64,000 bases of DNA, taken from Luteitalea sp. (GTDB lineage: Bacteria > Acidobacteriota > Vicinamibacteria > Vicinamibacterales > Vicinamibacteraceae). The DNA lies in NCBI GenBank assembly GCA_009377605.1, contig WHTT01000019.1:21512-85511 (forward strand), read 5' to 3'. This document shows positions 33,750 to 41,555 of the stretch, piece by piece (the first letter of the stretch is position 1; each line of letters opens with the position of its first letter). The position numbers and the translations under genes were made by a program. The notes under the pieces are model-generated. The model ran no database searches and was not told where the DNA came from. It saw nothing but the letters and a program-made list of their open reading frames with translations.

Positions 33750-35256
33750 AGTCGACTATCGCATCGGCGGCGGATTACTGTGCGTTGCAGTGGCGTTGGC
33801 GTTCTCCGTCGCGGCCGAGGGCGCTCCACAACGTCGCACGGCGTCACGAGAGTTCACGCGGACGCTCACGGTCCAGCAGCGTCAGTCGCTCCGCCTCGAT
33901 CATCGGCACGGCGATATTCGGATCCGCGCGCACGCCGGCTCGGAACTGCAGATTCGCGCCGCTATCAAGGTATCCGCGGGCTCCTCCGCCGATGCCGACG
34001 CCCTGCTCGATGACGTTCGAATCGACGTGGAGGAGGCGCCAACCTCCATCGTTGTGCGAACGCACTACCCGGAAGAGCCGAGCCGACAGCAGGAAGACCT
34101 TTCGTTCTCGGTCGACTACACGATCGTCATGCCAGAGACGATGACCCTGGACGTGACGAATCGGTTCGGAGACCTCACGGTGGAGTCGCTCAAGGCCAAG
34201 TCGACTCTCGTCAATTCGCACGGCCGCGTGGCAGTCACCGACTGCACCGGGGAACACAAGGTGGAAAACGCGTTTGGCGCCACCGAAGGCCGGCGAATTG
34301 GCGGCAACCTGTCGGTCATCAGCGGCAATGGCAACGTGAGGACCGAGGACATTCAGGGCACGCTCACCATTGACAATCGCTTCGGCGACGTGCGCGCCGC
34401 TCGCGTCGGCGGCGCAGCCACGTTGACGAACACCAATGGCGCGGTCGAGGTGTCGGCCGCGGCCTCCGCAGTGGTCACCAACGCATTTGGATCCGTGAAG
34501 CTGAGAGACATTTCCGGCGATGCGATCGTCAGCAACGGAAACGGAGCGGTGGACGCGCGCGGTATTGGGGGCAAGGCCGAGCTCAAGACGTCGTTCAGCA
34601 CGCTGAGCTTCTTCAATATCGGCAAGGGTCTCACTGTCACTGCGACGAACACGTCGGTTGAAGGCAGACAGGTTGGCGGCCCCATCAGCATCACGACGAC
34701 CTTTGGCGCCGTTGACGTGCAGGACCTCAAGGCGGGCATCAAGGTGTCCAATGGCAATAGCACCGTCCGCTTGGTGAACGTGGCCGGGTCGGCGTACGTG
34801 AAGACCAGCTTTGGCGCGGTCCGGGCCGAAGGTGTGCGAGGCGGGCTCACGGTCGACAATGCCAACGGCGGCGTCGAGGCAAGTAGCGTGGCTGGGTCGG
34901 CGCAAATTACGACATCATTTGGAGGCGTGGTGCTGAAGGAGGTCGACGGGACGATCGACGTCAAGAACCGGAACGGTGCCATCGACGTCGCGCCCTCGCG
35001 GCAGGCGCAGAAGTGCCATGACCTGACGCTTGCCACGTCATTCTCGCCGATCCACATCCGCCTGCGCGAGGATTCCAGCTACGTGCTGAACGCGAGGGTG
35101 ACGTTCGGCAGAATCAGCAGCGACCTGCCGGTCACCGCTTCCGGTACGATGGCCGAGGGATCGCTCTCCGGCACCATCGGCAGCGGCGGGTGCAGTCTGC
35201 GCGCTACCACCACCAACGGCGACATTCGAATCCAGAAGCTAGCGGCCAGACGCTAA
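33739..35256 (+). CDS. DUF4097 beta-solenoid protein, exported
   Basis: A 505-residue exported protein with signal peptide (RIGGGLLCVAVALAFSVAAEG, cut into positions 8-30 roughly) and a long series of about 22-residue repeats alternating T-x-F-G-x-V and N-G-x-G-x-V strands, for example LTIDNRFGDVRAARVGGAAT, LTNTNGAVEVSAAASAVV and VTNAFGSVKLRDISGD. This is the parallel beta-helix of DUF4097 proteins, often found downstream of sigma/anti-sigma pairs; its task may be sensing or shielding the envelope. AGGAG precedes the ATG at 33739, which lies within the 3' end of the anti-sigma gene. The final residues (DIRIQKLAARR) are basic. Confidence 0.85.
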   Translation: MRPRVDYRIGGGLLCVAVALAFSVAAEGAPQRRTASREFTRTLTVQQRQSLRLDHRHGDIRIRAHAGSELQIRAAIKVSAGSSADADALLDDVRIDVEEAPTSIVVRTHYPEEPSRQQEDLSFSVDYTIVMPETMTLDVTNRFGDLTVESLKAKSTLVNSHGRVAVTDCTGEHKVENAFGATEGRRIGGNLSVISGNGNVRTEDIQGTLTIDNRFGDVRAARVGGAATLTNTNGAVEVSAAASAVVTNAFGSVKLRDISGDAIVSNGNGAVDARGIGGKAELKTSFSTLSFFNIGKGLTVTATNTSVEGRQVGGPISITTTFGAVDVQDLKAGIKVSNGNSTVRLVNVAGSAYVKTSFGAVRAEGVRGGLTVDNANGGVEASSVAGSAQITTSFGGVVLKEVDGTIDVKNRNGAIDVAPSRQAQKCHDLTLATSFSPIHIRLREDSSYVLNARVTFGRISSDLPVTASGTMAEGSLSGTIGSGGCSLRATTTNGDIRIQKLAARR

Positions 35257-35536
35257 GCCAGTCCCCTGTTACCCGCACTGAATAGAAGATCTTGCGATCT
35301 CCGCGCAAGATCCATTGGCGAGATCTGCGACGTTCGCGCCGAGCAGCAGGTGTCAGGCAACGAGCTGCGCCGATTTTCGGGCTGGTCGAAGGATCGAGAG
35401 ACTGGCACGACTATCGCACTAAGGTGACGATGTCATGCCAACGACCACACACGAAGTCCTCGCTGATTCCGAGGCAGTAACGGCTCTGGACCGGCCCTCC
35501 TCTAATCTGGCAAACTGCCGTACAATAGACGGCACC
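35257..35536. other. 280-base gap before the second Xre/RES pair
   Basis: No gene seen. Short open frames extend the antitoxin upstream to 35435 but lack similarity. The promoter/operator of the toxin-antitoxin pair lies at its right end. Confidence 0.5.
35517..35533 (+). promoter_or_regulatory. Putative -10 element and operator of the second Xre/RES operon
   Basis: TACAAT at 35521-35526 is a good -10 hexamer, only 10 bases from the ATG at 35537, which would make the transcript leaderless or nearly so. GCCGT (35517-35521) and ACGGC (35529-35533) form an inverted repeat over it, a likely binding site for the antitoxin. No clear -35. Confidence 0.4.
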
Positions 35537-35986
35537 ATGCCACGTGTCGCACCAAAGCCTCATAAGCCGACGTCACGGGAACTGACCCTCAGCGCGCTCA
35601 GCGCTCGCGCGTCAGCATCACCGGACGCCGCCGTTGCTCGCCTCGTAGAAGGCGGCCTCCCGCTCACGATCATCGAGCAGCTCGTCGATCTAGGATTCAC
35701 GCGCCAGGAGGTGCATGCCATGGTCATCCCACAACGGACGTTCACACATCGAAAGAACCGTCATGAATCGCTCACGGCGGATGAATCAGACAAGGCCCTG
35801 CGCCTCGCCCGCGCCGTGGCGTTCGCGGAGGAGGTTTTCGGAAATCGAGAGAAGGCCTGGCGCTGGTTGCGCGAGGCTAGCCCGGCTCTCGAGGACCACG
35901 CACCACTCGAGCTCCTGCGTACCGAAGCGGGCGCCCAAGCGGTGGAGGGAGAATTGGTCGCCATTGACGAAGGCATTTTCCTATGA
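35537..35986 (+). CDS. Xre/MbcA/ParS-type antitoxin, second RES pair
   Basis: A 149-residue protein starting MPRVAPKPHKPTSRELTLSA. The helix-turn-helix part is IEQLVDLGFTRQEVHAMVIP, the DUF2384 part is SLTADESDKALRLARAVAFA with EVFGNREKAWRWLREASPAL. It is the same length as the antitoxin at 1345-1794 but only distantly similar in sequence, so the two loci are not recent copies. The TGA overlaps the toxin ATG (ATGA at 35983-35986). It should neutralise the RES toxin and repress the operon. Confidence 0.85.
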   Translation: MPRVAPKPHKPTSRELTLSALSARASASPDAAVARLVEGGLPLTIIEQLVDLGFTRQEVHAMVIPQRTFTHRKNRHESLTADESDKALRLARAVAFAEEVFGNREKAWRWLREASPALEDHAPLELLRTEAGAQAVEGELVAIDEGIFL

Positions 35987-36429
35987 CCCTGTGGCGCATT
36001 TCCAACCATGCCGACCTGAGTGGTAAAGGCGGCAAGCGTAAGGGAGGGCGCTGGCACTCGAGAGGCCGGCCGGTGACGTATCTCACGTCGAGCCCGGCTG
36101 CGGCCCTCCTCGAGATGTTGGTACATCACGTCCGGCGCGGCAACCTCCCTGCCGATTACCAGTGGCTCGAGATTACCGCGCCGTCCGATTTCAACGTTCA
36201 GCGCTGCGGCGAGCTTCCGCCCAACTGGCGAACTGACTACGGGGCGACTCGCGCGCTCGGTGATGCCTGGCTGAAGCAGCACACGACACCGCTTCTCGAA
36301 GTCCCCTCCGTCATTGTTCCGAAGACGTCGAACTATCTATTGAATCCCCGGCATGCCGATGCCAGCACACTTCGTATCAGCAGCGTGATCCGCTATCCAC
36401 TCGAAAGGCGGCTTACCGTTCAAGGCTAG
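35983..36429 (+). CDS. RES-domain toxin, second pair
   Basis: A 148-residue RES protein: R23 in GGRWHSRGRPVTYL, E44 in AALLEMLVHHV and S109 in LLEVPSVIVP, followed by the family end NYLLNPRHAD. The expected activity is removal of NAD+. It is a little shorter than the toxin at 842-1348 and lacks that one's basic tail, ending instead near the normal family length. Its stop is 23 bases from the converging ThuA-like gene. Confidence 0.88.
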   Translation: MTLWRISNHADLSGKGGKRKGGRWHSRGRPVTYLTSSPAAALLEMLVHHVRRGNLPADYQWLEITAPSDFNVQRCGELPPNWRTDYGATRALGDAWLKQHTTPLLEVPSVIVPKTSNYLLNPRHADASTLRISSVIRYPLERRLTVQG

Positions 36430-36452
36430 AACGCGACTTCCGGTCCGCTCCC

Positions 36453-37331
36453 CTATCCCCCCTTCGACAAATCGAAGGGCTCCGGTGCCTTGTACGTCTC
36501 TGGTCCGGTCGCCTTTGTCCCGCCCGTCGGGACCTCTCGTCCAAGGGCCCAGTAGATGGCGTTGATGAGCAGGCGACGCATCGATTCCTGCTCGAAGTCC
36601 GCTGGGTGACCGAGCGTGGTGAAAAAGACGCGTGCGCCTCGGTACGTGCGCGTCCAGGCGACCGGCTGGGTGAGCGGGAACTCGTCCTGACGGTCCAGCT
36701 GACTCGAGTCGATGCTGGTGCCATCGAGGAGAATCGTGTTGTCGTCACCGTGCAGCGGCGCCACATGGTACAGCCACGAGCGCGCCCGGAACGGCCCCAC
36801 GCCTCGCAAGATGGGGTGCGCGCCGCCGCCCTCATGAATGGTCACGTCGGTGCTGGACTCATGACCGTGGTGCACGATCCATTGCTGACCGAAGACGTCC
36901 CGCCCAAAGCCGTCGTTGAGCTCTTGATGGGGATGCCCGTCGGGATACTGGAATGCGTGCGTGGTCGTGCGCAGGCCGATCATCGGTTTCCCCGACTTCG
37001 CGAAATCGAGGATGTGCTGTAGCTCCGCATCCGGTAGCTGCCGGAAGCGCGTGAAGATCACCATGAGATCGGCGGTGTCGACCACCTCCAGCCCCTCGAT
37101 ATGATCCTTGGTCTGCGGCTTGGGCTTGGCGTACGCGACGGACGTCCGCATGCCGTGCTCGTCGGAAAGGATCTTTGCGATCATCGGCATCGTGACCTCG
37201 GAGCGATACTCATCATCGCCCGTCACGAACGCCACGTGCGGCCTTGCGCGCGCGGTCTGTGCCTCTGCGCTACGCACCGCAACCACCAAGAACGAGAAGA
37301 CCACGAACAGCACAAAGAAATAGCGTGGCAA
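36453..37331 (-). CDS. ThuA-like domain protein, exported
   Basis: A 292-residue exported protein with an unusual signal peptide (PRYFFVLFVVFSFLVVAVRS) and a ThuA-like class-I-glutamine-amidotransferase fold: FVTGDDEYRSEVTMPMIAKI, ADLMVIFTRFRQLPDAELQH, GKPMIGLRTTTHAFQYPDGH and HPADFEQESMRRLLINAIYW. ThuA-like proteins are linked to disaccharide use, but their catalytic role is unproven; many lack the amidotransferase cysteine, as here. The start codon would be TTG at 37331, directly after an 8-bp tandem array that gives AAGGGG six bases upstream. Last gene of the receptor-SGNH-azurin-ThuA run. Confidence 0.86.
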   Translation of the reverse strand: MPRYFFVLFVVFSFLVVAVRSAEAQTARARPHVAFVTGDDEYRSEVTMPMIAKILSDEHGMRTSVAYAKPKPQTKDHIEGLEVVDTADLMVIFTRFRQLPDAELQHILDFAKSGKPMIGLRTTTHAFQYPDGHPHQELNDGFGRDVFGQQWIVHHGHESSTDVTIHEGGGAHPILRGVGPFRARSWLYHVAPLHGDDNTILLDGTSIDSSQLDRQDEFPLTQPVAWTRTYRGARVFFTTLGHPADFEQESMRRLLINAIYWALGREVPTGGTKATGPETYKAPEPFDLSKGG

Positions 37332-37333
37332 CC

Positions 37334-37389
37334 TTGACCCCTTGACCCCTTGACCCCTTGACCCCTTGATCCCTTGATCCCTTGACCCT
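37334..37389. repeat. 8-bp tandem repeat, seven copies
   Basis: TTGACCCC (four exact, then TTGATCCC twice and TTGACCCT) between the azurin-type gene and the ThuA gene. Read on the minus strand each unit gives AAGGGGTC, so the array can act as ribosome binding site for the gene that starts two bases later. Confidence 0.85.
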
Positions 37390-37393
37390 GCCC

Positions 37394-40300
37394 CTACTCC
37401 CTGGCCCCTTGCCCGTCAGTGGACTCCGCCGGCCTGGTGACCTGCATCACGCCGTTCATCGTGCGCCAATGGCCGGGGAACGTGCAGACGAACGGATAAC
37501 TGTCGGGCGTGCTGGGCGCAGTGAACCGCAACCGCGCGGTCTCCTTCGGGCCAATGAGCTTGGTTGCAAAGAGCACGTCGGGCGTGTCCGGAACGAAGCT
37601 CTTCGCAAAGGCGTCCGGCTTTGCAGCCATCGCCTCAGCCTCGAGGCTGACCGTCTCCATCGCGCCGGGCGACGTGATGAGCAAGTTGTGCGGCATCTCG
37701 TCCGGATTGACGAAGACAATCTCCACTTCTTGCCCCGCCTCGACGCTGAAGCGCTCGATGTCGAATCGCATCTGCGCAGAGACGGCCTCGATTCGTATCG
37801 TGCGCACGAGCAAGGTATCCAGCGCAGAAGTGATCCGTTCCTTGTCTGCTGGCGGCAGCGCTCCGGCGAGCTGGCGACCGAGCTCGGTCGCTTGCTTGAA
37901 CGCCGTGTCGGTTCGTTCTTCCGGCGGTATTTCGCCGGCGTAGCCGACAAGGCTCTGCGCGAGCGGTGCTATCTGCGGTCGTGGCCAACGCTCCTGTGGC
38001 CTGCGGCGAATCGCCTCGATCGCGGCTGCCTGGTCGCTGCCGTCACGGATGAGGCCGGCCAGGCGCGAGAAGATCTCCGCGTCGTGGCCGGGCACGTGCG
38101 ACAGGGCCCGTATCGCGGATGCCCGCACGTTGGTTGCCGCGCCCGACGATGAGCCACCAGAGGCGCTCTGTTCGTTCAACAGCTTGGTGATGTGTGGGTA
38201 CGAGGACGCCAGGAGTCTCTGATCCTGGAGCATGGACGTGCCCTCGAGCAGGTCGATGCGACTTTGTGAAGATGCGGAGGCGAGCTGCCAGGCACGCTCC
38301 ACACTCTCGTCCGCCAGCACAATGGCAGCAAAGGCGCCCTGTCGCACGTTGTCGCTCTTCCCCTGGAGGGCCAGTTGCTCCAAGCGGGGCCTGATGGGAA
38401 CGAGCGCCGCGGCATCGGCGGCCAGCAACATGCGTATCAATTCGTCGCTCACATCGGGATCATCCCGAGCATCGTCGCGAGGGTCGTCTTCGCTCTCTCG
38501 ACCGGCGCGCCCTCCCTCCGGCTCGGTGCCGTCGATCCGGTCGATGGCGGCCGTGAGCTCCGCCAGCGGCTGCGTCCCGTTCAGCGCAGCCAGACCTTCC
38601 AGCGCCGTTTGCCGCGCCTTCGGCTCGATGCCGGGGCGGCTGAGCAAGGCGTGATAGACCGCCTTGCTGCCGGGAAGTGATGCGAGCTCGGCCGGCTCGA
38701 GTTGGTCGAGCAAATAGGTCATCGCTCGAGGGTCTGCCGTCAGCGATCGGCCGTCCGTGAGCTCGCGCCTCCATACCGGCTTCAACGTTGTCATCGCGGA
38801 ATCGAGGACGTACTCCAAGTAGTAGTCCATCGGGCTCTCGAGCGCTTGGAGCGCGACCTTGGCCGCGTCGACGGTCGGAATGAAGCTGAGCGCCCGTACC
38901 GCCTCGAGCCGCACGCGCGGCGCGGGATCGTGCACCATGCGCTGCAGCAACGCCATCGCCTGCTCTACACGGTCGTACCAGTGATGCAGCACCCGCACCG
39001 CCGCCGCCCGGGCCCGGAGCTCCTTTGCCTCGAGGAGGCGGTTCAGCAGGTCTTGCTTCACGACGTCGTGATGCTGGTACACCCACAACGCCTCGAGCAG
39101 ATGGTGCTCGTATTCCTCGTCTCCGGCATCGAGAGCGGCCACCCAGTCGTCGAGCGCGGCAACGAGCGCATCCGTCGGCTGCTCTCGGAGGGCACGCCGC
39201 GTCCAGTACCGAGTCCGGTCCTCTGGGGCCTTGAGTAACGCCAGGAGGGCTTCGATCGGTTGACCATCGATCCGAGGCGGATCCAGTACCGGACGTCCCT
39301 TGGCAGTAATGCGCCAGACGCGGCCGTGCTTGTGGTCGCGTCGTGGATCGCGAAGCGAGTACTGCATGTGGCCAATGAGCGGATTGAACCAGTCGACCAC
39401 GTACAGCGCGCCGTCCGGCCCGAACTGCAGGTCTATGGGGCGAAAGTTGGTATCCGATGCCTGCAGGAGCGCCTCCACCTCTATCCCAACGAAGCCCGAG
39501 CCCTTGTCTTCGACCCGGTACTGCTTGATGCCCTGAAATCCAATCACATTTGTCAGGAGAAAATTCCCTTGTGCTTCCTCAGGAAAGTGACGGCTGCTGA
39601 CGAGCTCGATGCCGGCGGTCGGGCGGACCTTGGTTCCGGTGGTCCACTGCTCCATCTCTTTCTGCTTTTTCGGGTAGTTCACATGGCCGGAGAATGCCGT
39701 CCCGTAATAATTGTTACCGTTCGACGCATCCGAGACAAAGCTCTGTCCCCAGCGGTCGATGACGTGTCCCCAGGGGTTCGCGAAGGGATACGAGACAAAG
39801 ACGCTCAGTTTCTCCGTACGTGGCTCGTACCGGAGCACGGCCCCATATTCCACGCGGACGGGTCCGTAGGGTGTCTCGACCTGCGTGTGCAGGAACGTGC
39901 CTTCTTGGAAGTACAGCCCACCGCCCGGTCCCCACGTAAAGGCGCTCGCATTGTGATGGGCATCTTCCGTACCAAATCCGTGCAGGATGATGCGTCGCTC
40001 ATCGGCGCGATCATCGCCGTCGGTATCGCGCAAGAACATGAAATTCTGCTGCTGCGAGACGTACACCCCGCCGTCGCCAAGCTCGAATCCCATGGGGAGG
40101 TACAGGCCATCGGCAAATACCGTCCGCTTATCGGCACGACCGTCGCCATCGTTGTCCTCCAGGATGACCAGCTTGTCATTCGGCGCCATGCCGGGGTGGT
40201 AGTGCGGATAGGTCGGCGACGTCATGACCCAGAGCCGCCCGCGCGAATCGAACGTCAAGGCGATCGCATTGGCGAGCTCTGGAAAGTCCTGCTCCGACGC

Positions 40301-40549
40301 GAACAGGTTGACCTCGTAGCCGTCGGCCACCTTCAGCCGTTGCAGCGCCACTTCCGGATCCATCGACGCGAGGTCGATCTCACCGCCGCGATTCGGTTCA
40401 GTGCTCTGCTCTTGGGCGCTGCCCGTGGGCACGATGAAGGACACGAAGAAGGTGAAGAGCACGAAGAAAGGCACACCACGAAGGACACGAAGAACACGAA
40501 GGGTCAACCACGAAGGACGCGAAGGGCACGAAGAATACACGGGGCTCAT
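37394..40549 (-). CDS. Exported beta-propeller/HEAT-repeat protein with azurin-type copper domain
   Basis: A 1051-residue exported protein. After a hydrophobic signal (VPFFVLFTFFVSFIVPTGSA) comes a propeller of the PQQ-sugar-dehydrogenase/DUF7133 kind (about 60-400; DSRGRLWVMTSPTYPHYHPG, DAHHNASAFTWGPGGGLYF, FGPDGALYVVDWFNPLIGH), then HEAT-like helices (about 420-900), then a cupredoxin tail. The tail has the azurin ligands H954 in MPHNLLITSPG and C1022, H1027, M1031 in CTFPGHWRTM, nearly identical to azurin. It should take electrons in the periplasm, perhaps from a sugar oxidised by the propeller. No CxxCH heme motif. ATG at 40549 overlaps the SGNH stop (ATGA). Confidence 0.88.
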   Translation of the reverse strand: MSPVYSSCPSRPSWLTLRVLRVLRGVPFFVLFTFFVSFIVPTGSAQEQSTEPNRGGEIDLASMDPEVALQRLKVADGYEVNLFASEQDFPELANAIALTFDSRGRLWVMTSPTYPHYHPGMAPNDKLVILEDNDGDGRADKRTVFADGLYLPMGFELGDGGVYVSQQQNFMFLRDTDGDDRADERRIILHGFGTEDAHHNASAFTWGPGGGLYFQEGTFLHTQVETPYGPVRVEYGAVLRYEPRTEKLSVFVSYPFANPWGHVIDRWGQSFVSDASNGNNYYGTAFSGHVNYPKKQKEMEQWTTGTKVRPTAGIELVSSRHFPEEAQGNFLLTNVIGFQGIKQYRVEDKGSGFVGIEVEALLQASDTNFRPIDLQFGPDGALYVVDWFNPLIGHMQYSLRDPRRDHKHGRVWRITAKGRPVLDPPRIDGQPIEALLALLKAPEDRTRYWTRRALREQPTDALVAALDDWVAALDAGDEEYEHHLLEALWVYQHHDVVKQDLLNRLLEAKELRARAAAVRVLHHWYDRVEQAMALLQRMVHDPAPRVRLEAVRALSFIPTVDAAKVALQALESPMDYYLEYVLDSAMTTLKPVWRRELTDGRSLTADPRAMTYLLDQLEPAELASLPGSKAVYHALLSRPGIEPKARQTALEGLAALNGTQPLAELTAAIDRIDGTEPEGGRAGRESEDDPRDDARDDPDVSDELIRMLLAADAAALVPIRPRLEQLALQGKSDNVRQGAFAAIVLADESVERAWQLASASSQSRIDLLEGTSMLQDQRLLASSYPHITKLLNEQSASGGSSSGAATNVRASAIRALSHVPGHDAEIFSRLAGLIRDGSDQAAAIEAIRRRPQERWPRPQIAPLAQSLVGYAGEIPPEERTDTAFKQATELGRQLAGALPPADKERITSALDTLLVRTIRIEAVSAQMRFDIERFSVEAGQEVEIVFVNPDEMPHNLLITSPGAMETVSLEAEAMAAKPDAFAKSFVPDTPDVLFATKLIGPKETARLRFTAPSTPDSYPFVCTFPGHWRTMNGVMQVTRPAESTDGQGARE
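40441..40540. repeat. 9-bp tandem repeat coding for a signal peptide
   Basis: Imperfect units of CACGAAGGA/CACGAAGAA run over about 100 bases within the first 37 codons of the azurin-type gene. Because the period is a multiple of three, the frame is kept and the protein reads LRVLRVLRG then hydrophobic FFVLFTFFV. A second stretch with CACGAAGAN-like units codes the N-terminus of the ThuA-like protein (about 37283-37325). Confidence 0.7.
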
Positions 40550-41484
40550 GGATAGCGTATACCCTCGAGCGCCTCGGCGCTCCTCCAGATTTCTCGGTCG
40601 AGCTCTTCCACCATGCGGTCGAGCTTCGTCATCTCTGGTGGGAAGTTGACCGAGCCAAACGGATCCACGCGGCGGCCCACGACATATTCGGCGTTCACCG
40701 GCCGCCAGCGGTAGAAGAACTGCTGGTTCTTCTCGCGGACCACTCCCCGCAACGCCTCGAGTTGCTCCAGTTGCGCGCCGCTCGCCGGGCGCATGTGGTC
40801 CGGGCCAAGCCCCAGCGCCTCCATCAAGATGCCCGCGACGAGCCGGTGGCCGTTCTCGTTGAGGTGAATGCCGTTGATCGTCAACGGCGCGGCGGCCTGC
40901 TCGATCAGACGCTTGGTTGGCGTGAACAGATCGGCGAACATGACGCCGTTCCGCACCGCGACCCGCCGCATCACCTCCGTATAGCTGGCAAGGTCCCGGT
41001 TGCGGCTCGCGACGTCGACCTGCTCGAGGCGCGGCAGTCGCTCGTGCGCAATAGGAGAAACCAGCACCACGCGTGGCGCTGATGTGCCGTTGTACGAACG
41101 TTGTAGATGTTCCTTTACGTACGCATCGAGATCGCGCTCGAACGTTGGGAGACCGGCGTCTCCCTCGAAGGATTCGTTCACGCCAAAGAACGCGAGGATG
41201 ACATCCGCCTTCTGCTCCTCGAGATGCGTCGGTGCAGCGGGGAAGTTCAGCGGCCGCGGCTGAAGCGTGATCGTATCCGCGCTCCATCCGAGATTGCGCA
41301 TCGTGAGCTCGAGCTCCGGAAAGCGCGTCATGAGCAACGTTTCGAAATAGTTGAAATGTTGCATGCGCTCCGCCTGCGTGTTGCCGAGCAAGATGATGCG
41401 GTCACCTTTGCGAAGCTCCAGAGCGTGGGGTTGAGCCTGGGCTCCGGCGATCGACGACGCCATCAGCACCGCGCAGGCGAGCAT
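40546..41484 (-). CDS. SGNH/GDSL-type hydrolase, exported
   Basis: A 312-residue esterase-type enzyme starting MLACAVLMASSIAGAQAQPH, with a signal peptide. The SGNH blocks are modified: block I reads ILLGNTQAERM (G-N-T in place of G-D-S), block II NLGWSAD, block III FFGVNESF and block V INGIHLNENGH with the catalytic D/H region. Such proteins act on acyl or acetyl esters of glycans; the nucleophile here would not be the usual serine, so activity is uncertain. The frame stays open to GTG at 41562, but that part translates the palindromes at 41487-41552, so I chose the ATG at 41484. It follows the receptor stop closely. Confidence 0.84.
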   Translation of the reverse strand: MLACAVLMASSIAGAQAQPHALELRKGDRIILLGNTQAERMQHFNYFETLLMTRFPELELTMRNLGWSADTITLQPRPLNFPAAPTHLEEQKADVILAFFGVNESFEGDAGLPTFERDLDAYVKEHLQRSYNGTSAPRVVLVSPIAHERLPRLEQVDVASRNRDLASYTEVMRRVAVRNGVMFADLFTPTKRLIEQAAAPLTINGIHLNENGHRLVAGILMEALGLGPDHMRPASGAQLEQLEALRGVVREKNQQFFYRWRPVNAEYVVGRRVDPFGSVNFPPEMTKLDRMVEELDREIWRSAEALEGIRYP

Positions 41485-41486
41485 CG

Positions 41487-41552
41487 GGAAAAAGGGGACA
41501 GGCCCCTTTCTCGTCCTGCGATCACCAGAAAAAGGGGTCCGTCCCCTTTTTC
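41487..41552. repeat. Two REP-like palindromes at the receptor/SGNH border
   Basis: AAAGGGG and CCCCTTT arms (41491-41509), then GAAAAAGGGG (41528-41537) and CCCCTTTTTC (41543-41552), a perfect 10-bp stem with loop TCCGT. The pair resembles the larger palindrome at 11734 in having A-rich outer and G-rich inner arms. Confidence 0.8.
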
Positions 41553-41555
41553 GTT

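Noticed and set aside
40550..41287. A 246-codon extension of the azurin-type protein
   Set aside because: It is the shadow of the SGNH gene in another frame; the ATG at 40549 overlaps the SGNH stop, as is usual in this operon.
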